A stretch of DNA of 64,000 nucleotides from Desulfobulbus oralis (GTDB taxonomy: Bacteria > Desulfobacterota > Desulfobulbia > Desulfobulbales > Desulfobulbaceae): assembly GCF_002952055.1 (NCBI RefSeq), contig NZ_CP021255.1:186001-250000 (forward strand), given 5' to 3'. Both the position numbers and the translations under genes were made by a program. Of the stretch, positions 40,331-51,039 are shown one piece after another (positions within the stretch are counted from its first letter, which is position 1; each line of letters begins with the position of its first letter). The notes under the pieces were generated by a model. The model was not told where the DNA came from. It saw only the letters and a list, made by a program, of their open reading frames with translations, and did not search any database.

Positions 40331-40789
40331 TGGGCTTCTCCCGCTCATCCGCTCCGGAGAGCTGGATCGCAGCTCCTGCGTTTGCAGCGTCCAGGCCGTG
40401 ACGAAGCGCCCCTGCCGTGGTGTTGTAGAGGATGCAGTCCCGGTCATCCAGGGCAGAGCCTGTGGCATTGGCCACAAAAAGGCTGTCTGCAGGCGGGCCC
40501 GCTTCAGAAAGGGCCGTGAACACCGACCCGCTCAGATGCAGAGGGGCTTTTTGCGCATCCCCAGACCCTCCGGCCTCCGGACTGTCCAGACACAGGCGCG
40601 CCCCCTTCGGTCCGGAGTCCCCCAGCCCCTGGAGACCCTTCAGAGGCTCCGCTGCCTCTGCCAGGACAAAGGGCGCCTTGCGGTCAGTGGAGAGCATGGC
40701 CGCTCGTCCCGCATCCGCACCGCTCCCGGATGCATCCCTGGCTCCACTCAGGTTCAGGGCTTTTCCGTCAGAGCTCAGATACTGGCTCA

Positions 40790-43700
40790 GGTTCTGGGCG
40801 GTGATGTCGCCGTCCGTAAACTGGATCGTCTCGATGCGGTTGTTGGGGTTCCGCCAGTTTTTGATGGTCAGCACATCAGAAAGCCCGGAAAAGGCCTTGC
40901 CCTCCTCTTTAATGCCGATCTCGAGGTCACCCTCCGAAAGCCGCATCACAACCTGCTCACGACTCAGATCCCGCATGATGAGCGTGTCGTTGCCCGCATG
41001 GTACCGCTTGTCCACTCCGGCAAAGCTCGACTCGGCGCCGTCCCACTCAGAGTAGTTGTCAAAGAGACTCACCCGGCCGCCGGCCCTGCCATAGCTGTAG
41101 CTGTCGTTGCCCGCTCCGCCCTGAACAATCGAACCGGAAGCCCCGGCAGAGACATGAATGCTGTCGTTGCCGCCAGCGGTAAACACTTTGTTCGCCCCGC
41201 TGCCGGTGATAACCGTATCCCCATAGTTGCCGGTGGTGATGGTATCGTTGCCAGAGCCGCCTGTGACACGCACCGCGCTGTCTGTCCAGGACAGGCTGTC
41301 GCCCATATCGCTGGTCTCGAGGCTCAGGTTGGCAATCGTCACCCTGGCATCCGTAAACTGGATCGTCTCGATGCGGTTGTTGGGGTTCTTCCAGTTTTTG
41401 ATGGTCAGCACATCAGAAAGCCCGGAAAAGGCCTTGCCCTCCTCTTTAATGCCGATCTCGAGGTCATCCTCCGAAAACCGCATCACAACCTGCTCACGAC
41501 TCAGATCCCGCATGATGAGCGTGTCGTTGCCCGCATGGTACCGTTTGTCCACTCCGGCAAAGCTCGACTCCGCGCCGTCCCACTCAGAGTAGTTGTCAAA
41601 GAGACTCACCCGGCCGCCGGCCCTGCCATAGCTGTAGCTGTCATTGCCCGCTCCGCCCTGAACAATCGAACCCGAAGCCCCGGCAGAGACATGAATGCTG
41701 TCGTTGCCGCCAGCGGTAAACACTTTGTTCGCCCCGCTGCCGGTGATAACCGTGTCCCCATAGTTGCCGGTGGTGATGGTATCGTTGCCAGAGCCCAGAC
41801 TGAGATCTGCCGCACTCTCCGTCCAGGTGAAGTTCTGACCTTCGTCGCCGAATGTCAGGTAGCCGGTCAGGTTCTGGGCGGTGATGTCGCCGTCCGTAAA
41901 CCGGATCGTCTCGATGCGGTTGTTGGGGTTCCGCCAGTTTTTGATGGTCAACACATCAGAAAGCCCGGAAAAGGCCTTGCCCTCCTCTTTAATGCCGATC
42001 TCGAGGTCATCACCAGAAAGCCGCATCACAACCTGCTCACGACTCAGATCCCGCATAATGAGCGTGTCGTTGCCCGCATGGTACCGCTTGTCCACTCCGG
42101 CAAAGCTCGACTCGGCGCCGTCCCACTCAGAGTAGTTGTCAAAGAGACTCACCCGGCCGCCGGCCCTGCCATAGCTGTAGCTGTCATTGCCCGCTCCTCC
42201 CTGAACAATCGAACCGGAAGCCCCGGCAGAGACATGAATGCTGTCGTTGCCGCCAGCGGTAAACACTTTGTTCGCCCCGCTGCCAGTGATAACCGTATCC
42301 CCATAGTTGCCGGTGGTGATGACATCGTTGCCAGAGCCCAGACTGAGATCTGCCGCACTCTCCGTCCAGGTGAAGTTCTGCCCTTCGTCGCCGAATGTCA
42401 GGTAGCCGGTCAGGTTCTGGGCGGTGATGTCGCCGTCCGTAAACCGGATCGTCTCGATGCGGTTGTTGGCGTTCCGCCAGTTTTTGATGGTCAACACATC
42501 AGAAAGCCCGGAAAAGGCCTTGCCCTCCTCTTTAATGCCGATCTCGAGGTCATCACCAGAAAGCCGCATCACAACCTGCTCACGACTCAGATCCCGCATG
42601 ATGAGCGTGTCGTTGCCCGCATGGTACCGCTTGTCCACTCCGGCAAAGCTCGACTCGGCGCCGTCCCACTCAGAGTAGTTGTCAAAGAGACTCACCCGGC
42701 CGCCGGCCCTGCCATAGCTGTAGCTGTCGTTGCCCACTCCGCCCTGAACAATCGAACCGGAAGCCCCGGCAGAGACATGAATGCTGTCGTTGCCGCCAGA
42801 GGTAAACACTTTGTTCGCCCCGCTGCCGGTGATAACCGTATCCCCATAGTTGCCGGTGGTGATGACATCGTTGCCAGAGCCGCCTGTGACACGCACCGCG
42901 CTGTCTGTCCAGGACAGGCTGTCGCCCATATCGCTGGTCTCGAGGCTCAGGTTGGCAATCGTCACCCTGGCATCCGTAAACTGGATCGTCTCGATGCGGT
43001 TGTTGGCGTTCTTCCAGTTTTTGATGGTCAGCACATCAGAAAGCCCGGAAAAGGCCTTGCCCTCCTCTTTAATGCCGATCTCAAGGTCATCACCAGAAAG
43101 CCGCATCACAACCTGCTCACGACTCAGATCCCGCATGATGAGCGTGTCGTTGCCCGCATGGTACCGCTTGTCCACTCCGGCAAAGCTCGACTCCGCGCCG
43201 TCCCACTCAGAGTAGTTGTCAAAGAGACTCACCCGGCCGCCGGCCCTGCCATAGCTGTAGCTGTCATTGCCCACTCCGCCCTGAACAATCGAACCGGAAG
43301 CCCCGGCAGAGACATGAATGCTGTCGTTGCCGCCAGCGGTAAACACTTTGTTCGCCCCGCTGCCGGTGATAACCGTGTCCCCATAGTTGCCGGTGGTGAT
43401 GGTATCGTTGCCAGAGCCGCCTGTGACACGCACCGCGCTGTCTGTCCAGGACAGGCTGTCGCCCATATCGCTGGTCTCGAGGCTCAGGTTGGCAATCGTC
43501 ACCCTGGCATCCGTAAACTGGATCGTCTCGATGCGGTTGTTGGCGTTCTTCCAATTTTTGATGGTCAGCACATCAGAAAGCCCGGAAAAGGCCTTGCCCT
43601 CCTCTTTAATGCCGATCTCGAGGTCATCACCAGAAAGCCGCATCACAACCTGCTCACGACTCAGATCCCGCATGATGAGCGTGTCATTGCCCGCATGGTA

Positions 43701-44330
43701 CCGCTTGTCCACTCCGGCAAAGCTCGACTCGGCGCCGTCCCACTCAGAGTAGTTGTCAAAGAGACTCACCCGGCCGCCGGCCCTGCCATAGCTGTAGCTG
43801 TCGTTGCCCACTCCGCCCTGAACAATCGAACCGGAAGCCCCGGCAGAGACATGAATGCTGTCATTGCCGCCAGAGGTAAACACTTTGTTCGCCCCGCTGC
43901 CGGTGATAACCGTGTCCCCATAGTTGCCGGTGGTGATGGTATCGTTGCCAGAGCCCAGACTGAGATCTGCCGCACTCTCCGTCCAGGTGAAGTTCTGCCC
44001 TTCGTCGCCGAATGTCAGGTAGCCGGTCAGGTTCTGGGCGGTGATGTCGCCGTCCGTAAACCGGATCGTCTCGATGCGGTTGTTGGGGTTCCGCCAGTTT
44101 TTGATGGTCAGCACATCAGAAAGCCCGGAAAAGGCCTTGCCCTCCTCTTTAATGCCGATCTCGAGGTCATCACCAGAAAGCCGCATCACAACCTGCTCAC
44201 GACTCAGATCCCGCATGATGAGCGTGTCGTTGCCCGCATGGTACCGCTTGTCCACTCCGGCAAAGCTCGACCCGGCACCGTCCCACTCATAGTAGTTGTC
44301 AAAGAGGGTGTCATGACCATAACCTTTTGA
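40790..44330 (-). repeat. RTX2 tandem 537/543-bp repeats (seven)
   Basis: Seven copies of the RTX/PF06594-like unit. From about 42452 to the end of the Ig-like tract at 45968 the DNA matches RTX1 32285-35801 at a constant offset of 10167 bp, with only a handful of differences seen by eye. Confidence 0.9.
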
Positions 44331-44483
44331 AAATACATAGTTGTCATTGCCAGCCATCCCCTGGGCCAGGTCACGGCCCCCGCCAGGATCCAGCGTATCA
44401 TTCCCCGCCAGGCCAAACAGGATCTCTCCGGCAGCCGTGCCCTTCAGAACATCGCTGCTGTTCGTGCCCCGGATAACGCTTGC

Positions 44484-45968
44484 CGCAGCACCTGCCTCAA
44501 CCGTTACAGTAAACACATCAGACACGCTGTACTCGCCGTCAGAGGCCACGACTTTCACATCCCAGGTTCCGGCCGCGCCCGGCCTGCCGCTGAAGGTCCG
44601 GCTCGCCGCATCGAAGCTCAGCCAGGAGGGCAGCGCCGAACCGTCCGCCAGACTCGCGCTGTACGAAAGCTCATCGCCGTCCGGATCGCTGAAGGCCCCG
44701 GCCGCCAGCACATAGCTGAAGTCCTCCCCAGCCTTGCCCGCAGCATCCGCAAGCGGAGAAGACAGCACCGGCTCGTGGTTGACAGGTGCTGCCGCCACGC
44801 TCAGCCTGAACACATCAGACACGCTGTACTCCCCGTCAGAGGCCACGACTTTCACCTCCCAGGTTCCGGCCGCGCCCGGCCTGCCGCTGAAGGTCCGGCT
44901 CGCCGCATCGAAGCTCAGCCAGGAGGGCAGCGCCGAACCGTCCGCCAGACTCGCGCTGTACGAAAGCTCATCGCCGTCCGGATCGCTGAAGGCCCCGGCC
45001 GCCAGCACATAGCTGAAGTCTTCCCCAGCCTTGCCCGCAGCATCCGCAAGCGGAGAAGACAACACCGGCTCGTGGTTGACAGGTGCTGCCGCCACGCTCA
45101 GCCTGAACACATCAGACACGCTGAACTCCCCGTCAGAGGCCACGACTTTCACCTCCCAGGTTCCGGCCGCGCCCGGCCTGCCGCTGAAGGTCCGGCTCGC
45201 CGCATCGAAGCTCAGCCAGGAGGGCAGCGCCGAACCGTCCGCCAGACTCGCGCTGTACGAAAGCTCATCGCCGTCCGGATCGCTGAAGGCCCCGGCCGCC
45301 AGCACATAGCTGAAGTCTTCCCCAGCCTTGCCCGCAGCATCCGCAAGCGGGGTGGACAGCACTGGCTCGTGGTTGACAGGTGCTGCCGCCACGCTCAGCC
45401 TGAACACATCAGATACGCTGTACTCCCCGTCAGAGGCCACGACTTTCACCTCCCAGGTTCCGGCCGCGCCCGGCCTGCCGCTGAAGGTCCGGCTCGCCGC
45501 ATCGAAGCTCAGCCAGGAGGGCAGCGCCGAACCGTCCGCCAGACTCGCGCTGTACGAAAGCTCATCGCCGTCCGGATCGCTGAAGGCCCCGGCCGCCAGC
45601 ACATAGCTGAAGTCTTCCCCGGCCTTGCCCGCAGCATCCGCAAGCGGAGAAGACAGCACCGGCTCGTGGTTGACAGGTGCTGCCGCCACGCTCAGCCTGA
45701 ACACATCAGATACGCTGAACTCCCCGTCAGAGGCCACGACTTTCACCTCCCAGGTTCCGGCCGCGCCCGGCCTGCCGCTGAAGGTCCGGCTCGCCGCATC
45801 GAAGCTCAGCCAGGAGGGCAGCGCCGAACCGTCCGCCAGACTCGCGCTGTACGAAAGCTCATCGCCGTCCGGATCGCTGAAGGCCCCGGCCGCCAGCACA
45901 TAGCTGAAGTCCTCCCCAGCCTTGCCCGCAGCATCCGCAAGCGGAGAAGACAGCACCGGCTCGTGGTT
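44484..45968 (-). repeat. RTX2 tandem 297-bp Ig/cadherin-like repeats (five)
   Basis: Five 99-codon units in the same order and with almost the same variants as the RTX1 tract, indicating duplication or gene conversion of the whole block. Confidence 0.93.
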
Positions 45969-48900
45969 GACAGGTTTCGGAGGCTCTGGCGGCGTTTCAC
46001 CACCCTGAAAACTTATCCCCAGATCCCCATCCTGCCAGTGCAGAATCTCCACATGTCCCTTTTGGCCACCCATGGTCACATACAGCGTGTTGCCGGCTTT
46101 GGTCAGCGTGTAGCCGCCATCCGCTGTCTGGCGGACTGTATCGGACACAATCCTCAGATCTTCGCCTCTGACCAACTGCCCGTTCAGCCATACACTCCCC
46201 TTGCCGTCCCGGTCATCTATCCGGGTCACCGAACCGGCTGTCCCAAACGTCATCCTTTGCAGATGGTAGCGGTCATTGCCGCTCTCGTCCCTCATGGTCG
46301 ATTCGCCAACGCCGCTGTAGTACACATCGTCGCCAGTTCCGCCGTCCAGCAGCGTATTCCCCCGGAACCGGCATTCAGGGTGTCATTGCCAGCCTCGCCG
46401 TACAGCTCGTCTCCGCCGCTGCCGGCCCACAGCTCGTCGTGGCCCGCGCCGCCGTACACCAGGTCTTTTGCACCGTCGTCTTCAGAGGCATACAACTGAT
46501 CATCTCCGCCACCACCGTACAGCCTGTCCGCGCCGTTCCCCCAACCAGCATGTCATCGCCTTCTGCCATGCCCTCCGGCAGAGCCACGGCATCGTCTCCG
46601 TACAGGATATCGTCGCCGTCCCCACCATAGATAACGTCGCTGCCCGCCTGACCCGCTACCCAGTCGTTGCCGGAACCGGCGTCGATATAGTCGTCCCCCG
46701 GATCCGCCGCCACACGGGTCTGCAGGCTCAGGTTCATTCCAGGGGCAAAGGAAAAATCATAATCCGCCCCCACAGTCCAGCCCCAGCCGTAAAACATCTG
46801 CCCCCTGGGAACCATCACGATGCTATCGCTCAGGTTGCGGATCTGCCGCATCTCGCCTGTGGCTGTGTCCCAGTAATACTCCCGCGCTACCGGAATACCG
46901 TTGAGCGAGCCCGTCAGAGTCTGGGTCTGCAGGCGTATCTGGTAATGCCCATCCCCCAGAATCAAATCATCTCCCGCCCCGCCCCGAAGCTCATCACTGC
47001 CTCCGCCGCCAAAGAGAAAATCCCTGCCGCCGCTGCCGATAAGCGCATCGTCTCCTTCTTCGCCCGCCACCCAGTCGCCGGGCCCTCCACTCGCCGCCTC
47101 GATATCGTCTGCGGCAAAACCGCCGTACAGCACATCCGCTCCGCCGCCGCCGTAGATGATATCGCTGCCGCCACCCCCCTCGACATGGTCGTTGTCGCTC
47201 TCCGGCGCACCCGGCTGCAGAAAGTTGCCCGCACGGATGAACTCGTTGCCCGCTCCGCCCAGAATGAAGTCGTCGCCGCCGTGGGCCAGAACCAGATTGG
47301 TGGCTCCGTCACCGGTCTCGATCCGGTCGCCGTACTCGCTGCCCGTCAGATAGTCGTTGCGCCTGCTGCCGACAATCCGACCGCCTTTCGGCGCCGCTTT
47401 CAGGCTCACCGCCAGATAAAACCGCTCCCACTGGCTGTAATCCGCATCGATGGAGTCCGGACCATCCTGATGCGCCTCCCGCAGGCGAATGCCGAAGGCG
47501 CCATCGGCAAAATCCGCCGCACTCGTCTGCTTGGCAAAGGTGATGCTGGTATTCCCGTTGATGGTCAGAACGCCCGGGGAATGAAACGCCAGACGATGCC
47601 TGGGGCTGCCGTCCGCATTCCTCACAAGGCTTTCAAATTCGCTGCCGCTGCCTGCCGCCGCCTGAAACGTCCCGGCAATCAGCGTTTCATGACCGTTACG
47701 ATCCCGGTAGAGAATGTGATTCCTGCCGCTGTCGATGATCGTATCGTGACTGCCCTCGACCACGACATAGGTGTCTTCCCCCGCTCCGCCGATAAGGGTG
47801 TCGTGGCCGGGGCCGCCGTCAAGGTAGTCCCGGCCGGTGCCCCCCACCAGCACGTCATTGCCGCCACCACCATTCAGGGCGACACCGTTCGTGTTGCCCA
47901 GACTCGTATTCCCGAGCAGGATGTTGTTCTGCCCTGTACCGGCAAGTGGAGTCCCTGAATACACGGCGAAAACCTCGGTGGCATCAAAATCAGCAGCATG
48001 CAGATTGAGGCCGGGGTTACCGGCGTTCAACTCCGCCACTATCGCATCCCGGGCCGCGTTGAGCTGATCCTGAAGCCCGCTTGCCTGGGAAATGGTAATC
48101 CCGGCATTCCTCCGGGCCAGCTCGGCGTTTATGACGGCAATATCGCCGTTGGCATTGGTAAACGCCGTCCTCCGGGCTCTATCCCAGGCGGTATTCATAT
48201 AATTGCTGTTACTGCCGTTCCCCTGCCGGTTGTGTCTGGTGTACACACTGTACACGCCCCGGGCGTCTTCTGCCGTGACCGCAGCGGCATTTTCATACAA
48301 CCCGAACACCTCGGATTCGATAATGCGCCGCTTGTACTGATTGCCGCTGTTGTAGCGAATCTCGTACCATGCTTCGGCTCGATCCCGCGCCATGCCCTCA
48401 ATATCGGTAACACCATTTGTTGTTCTTTGTGCATTAATGGCAGCACTTAACCTGCCCCCCAACAGCACCGGATTATTATATGCCAATGAAGCCAAAACAA
48501 CTCGTTCGTATGATCTGCTAATTACCGGTGTCGTATAGTCTGCCGAAGTTATGCCTGTTTGGGGATGAGTCTGCCTGTTAATTTCACCGTTCACCTTTTC
48601 TTCAAAGCAGCGCCATGTAACAATTGTAGTATTATTGTTGCCTTGAGTAGTGTCGTTGGTATCCATAAGCCCATCAAACACTGCTCTGATCTGGGTATTG
48701 GTCATTGTAAATGCAGATACAGTTCCCCCTGTTGCCGCATTGACAGCCGCATCAAACAGGGCTGCCAGAGCGTTATTTCTTCGCTGGCGAGCCGCACCAG
48801 TGTTTGTCTGAGTGGTTCTCAGCGTGTCTCTGTCCAGCACACGCTGGGCCGCATCGAGTTTCTGCTGGGCCGCATCGCGTTGCTGCCGGGCCGCAGACAG

Positions 48901-49290
48901 GGCGGCTGGGCTGGATGTAGGGTTATTCAATACAGCCAGAGCGGCATTGAGATTATTTCGAGCTGTGTTCAAATCTTGTCGGGCCACAGTTGCGGTAGTT
49001 TGAATCAGATATTTGACCGCTCGTGCTGCCACCTGATTGGTGGGATACACAGCGCTCAGCACCCTATCAAGAACATGATTATTCCTACCACCATCAATAT
49101 TAAAACCAACACCAATGGTGATCAGTGGATCATGACTAGCATTCGGATTATAATCCGCATCAAAATATGGAGTCTGAGTAAATCCCTCCAGTTGTTTGAT
49201 CAGAATATAACGCAGTTCTTCGTATTGCTGGTCAGTTAAAGCGCGTCCATTAATCGCCATGATCCACCTCCAGTGTTATGGTTCATATAG

Positions 49291-50364
49291 TCAATCGTTC
49301 GTGATCGTACAGATATCGCTAAACATATAAAAATCAATTGATGCATCTTCCCGTTTTTTAGCCCGGCAGATTGTATGGTCTTTGGATATGCTGAAAGCCC
49401 TCCCTTTATATAAAAAAAGTTGTCGCCCACATCGACTAAAAAACCATCTGTTGTCAGGAATGTTTTCCAAAGGCCTATAATAAGAACTACTTCCTGGGTA
49501 TAGTTCATTTTCGGGCACATACAGATAAATAAAGTCGTCTACCAGTCCTGAAGGATAAATACATGACATGTCGAAGGCGCGATAAAAATTATCGTAACCA
49601 TTATTCTTTGCCACACTGGATATACACTTCTCATAATTGTTACAATAATCTGTATAGAATAACTTTTGTCGGTTGTATGGGCAGGTTGTGTAAAGCGTTT
49701 CGCAAAAATTTTCCTGCTCAGCCAATGACAGACCAGTATAGGACACTACCGTGACCAAGGGGCCATTTTGCTCAAAACGCACTTTTGCCCTGCGCAGGCT
49801 TGGACGAAAAGGAAGTCTGTATGACACGCCACTCGGCAACTTCTCCCCTTCTATATAACCGTTCTGCATATCGCGAAGGTATTGCGCCCGCCATTTCGCA
49901 AATGGTAGGCGATCAGAAGTTTTTACCCAGTAGTTGCTCAACTCGTAAATCATCTGCCAGTTGTCCTCAATCTTCAGCACTTCCCACTCCGGTTCGCTGA
50001 ATTGCGGCATATCCGGATGAAAACGCAGCTTGCACCAAAACGAGGCTTGTGAAGGTTGCAGCTTGTTCAGATTTTTCACCATGTCCCGGCATACGTTCCA
50101 GCCGGTGTCTTTGATCTGATAATACTTCACGCGCGGTTTGACTTGGCCCTGCTTTTCCCCGGCCTGCGCCATGGGTGGCAAAGCCAGAGCGCAACACAGC
50201 GTCAGCAGCAGAAGAGCGAAAAGAGCCCAGCCCGGACATCTGCCCGCCGCAGGCCTGGCTGGCAGCCGGGCCAGGGCAGGCTCTGTGCCCGGGCCATTCC
50301 GGAAAAAGGATGGAGAAGACGGAGAAAAAGGAAGGTACAAACCGGAAGAAACACAGAGCGACAT
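49291..50364 (-). CDS. Exported protein upstream of RTX2, candidate immunity protein
   Basis: A 357-aa product from ATG 50364 (GAGGG site, promoter 45 nt upstream). After about 45 unusual residues a hydrophobic core WALFALLLLTLCCALALPPMAQA looks like a signal peptide with cleavage before GEKQ. The mature part is unrelated to the RTX1 neighbour. It contains several Cys pairs (FCETLYTTCPYNRQ, YCNNYEKCISS, FFSRCGRQ) suited to disulfides in the periplasm. An in-context ATG (MSGLGSF, about 50239) is out of frame by one extra G relative to the RTX1 leader, where it reads MSGLALFALLLL. The true start may therefore have been disturbed. It stops 30 nt before RTX2, the lysozyme-like effector, which makes it a candidate lysozyme inhibitor. 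Confidence 0.65.
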   Translation of the reverse strand: MSLCVSSGLYLPFSPSSPSFFRNGPGTEPALARLPARPAAGRCPGWALFALLLLTLCCALALPPMAQAGEKQGQVKPRVKYYQIKDTGWNVCRDMVKNLNKLQPSQASFWCKLRFHPDMPQFSEPEWEVLKIEDNWQMIYELSNYWVKTSDRLPFAKWRAQYLRDMQNGYIEGEKLPSGVSYRLPFRPSLRRAKVRFEQNGPLVTVVSYTGLSLAEQENFCETLYTTCPYNRQKLFYTDYCNNYEKCISSVAKNNGYDNFYRAFDMSCIYPSGLVDDFIYLYVPENELYPGSSSYYRPLENIPDNRWFFSRCGRQLFLYKGRAFSISKDHTICRAKKREDASIDFYMFSDICTITND

Positions 50365-50581
50365 GGCATCCCTCACAAAGTATGTTAGAGGAATCTTAAG
50401 CTATCGCCAGTATAGCTCCCCCTGCTGCCCACTGGCAAGCCCTGATGTATAAACAACGCCCCCGCCGTGCCAGGTGTTTTTGTGCTCCGCATCCGCCGTA
50501 AAGCTCTGGCTTCTGGTGTCGGTACTCCCCAGAATCAGCCCGGAACGCCGGTTCAGCAAACGGCAAACAGCTCGTTGACCC
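50365..50581. repeat. Duplicated leader/promoter cassette, copy 2
   Basis: Near-identical to 40114-40330: the same promoter, the same orphan RTX1-internal fragment, the same junction after an RTX stop (here the end of RTX3). Confidence 0.8.
50409..50438 (-). promoter_or_regulatory. Strong sigma-70-type promoter, RTX2 unit
   Basis: TTGCCA, 18-nt spacer, TATACT on the minus strand, identical to the copy at 40158-40187. Confidence 0.6.
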
Positions 50582-51039
50582 TGGGCTTCTCCCGCTCATC
50601 CGCTCCGGAGAGCTGGATCGCAGCTCCTGCGTTTGCAGCGTCCAGGCCATGACGAAGCGCCCCTGCCGTGGTGTGGTAGAGGATGCAGTCCCGGTCATCC
50701 AGGGCAGAGCCTGTGGCATTGGCCACAAAAAGGCTGTCTGCAGGCGGGCCTGCTTCAGAAAGGGCCGCGAACACCGACCGGCTCAGATGCAGAGGGTCTT
50801 TTTGCGCATCCCCAGGCCCTTCGGCCTCCGGACTGTCCAGACACAGGCGCGCCCCCTCCGGTCCGGATTCCCCCAGCCCCTGGAGACCCTTCAAGGGCTC
50901 CGCTGCCTCTGCCAGGACAAAGGGCGCCTTGCGGTCAGTGGAGAGCATGGCCGCTCGTCCCGCATCCGCACCGCTCCCGGATGCATCCCTGGCTCCACTC
51001 AGGTTCAGGGCTTTTCCGTCAGAGCTCAGATACTGGCTC

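Larger units (their letters stand above)
40302..49260 (-). pseudogene. RTX2: lysozyme-like giant RTX protein, two C-tract frameshifts
   Basis: A gene of about 2986 codons broken into three frames by two 1-nt losses. At 46538-46542 and 46359-46363 the plus strand has C5 where the otherwise near-identical RTX3 has C6 (54522-54527, 54352-54357). Adding two bases gives one frame. The N-terminus carries a T4-lysozyme-type active site: E25 (KQLEGF), D34 (PYFD, spacing of 9 as in T4 lysozyme) and T49 in LITIGVGF, so a peptidoglycan-cleaving muramidase is likely. Then come an Ala/Gln-rich helical stretch, RTX nonapeptides (GGGGNDVLVGGTGRDYLDGG), five Ig-like repeats, seven 179-181-residue RTX repeats and the shared C-terminal tail. 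The start ATG 49260 follows GGAGGTGGATC. Confidence 0.85.

Noticed and set aside
40398-44330. A 1310-codon open frame on the plus strand, and similar ones at 31317-34163 and 50649-53501
   Set aside because: They are antisense to the RTX repeats, mirror the repeat period exactly and show no recognisable domain. The minus-strand frame carries clear RTX and Ig-like motifs.
49000-49260. Phage lysozyme motif hinting at a prophage
   Set aside because: The motif is the N-terminus of an RTX protein in frame with calcium-binding repeats; no phage structural, holin or integrase genes are nearby.
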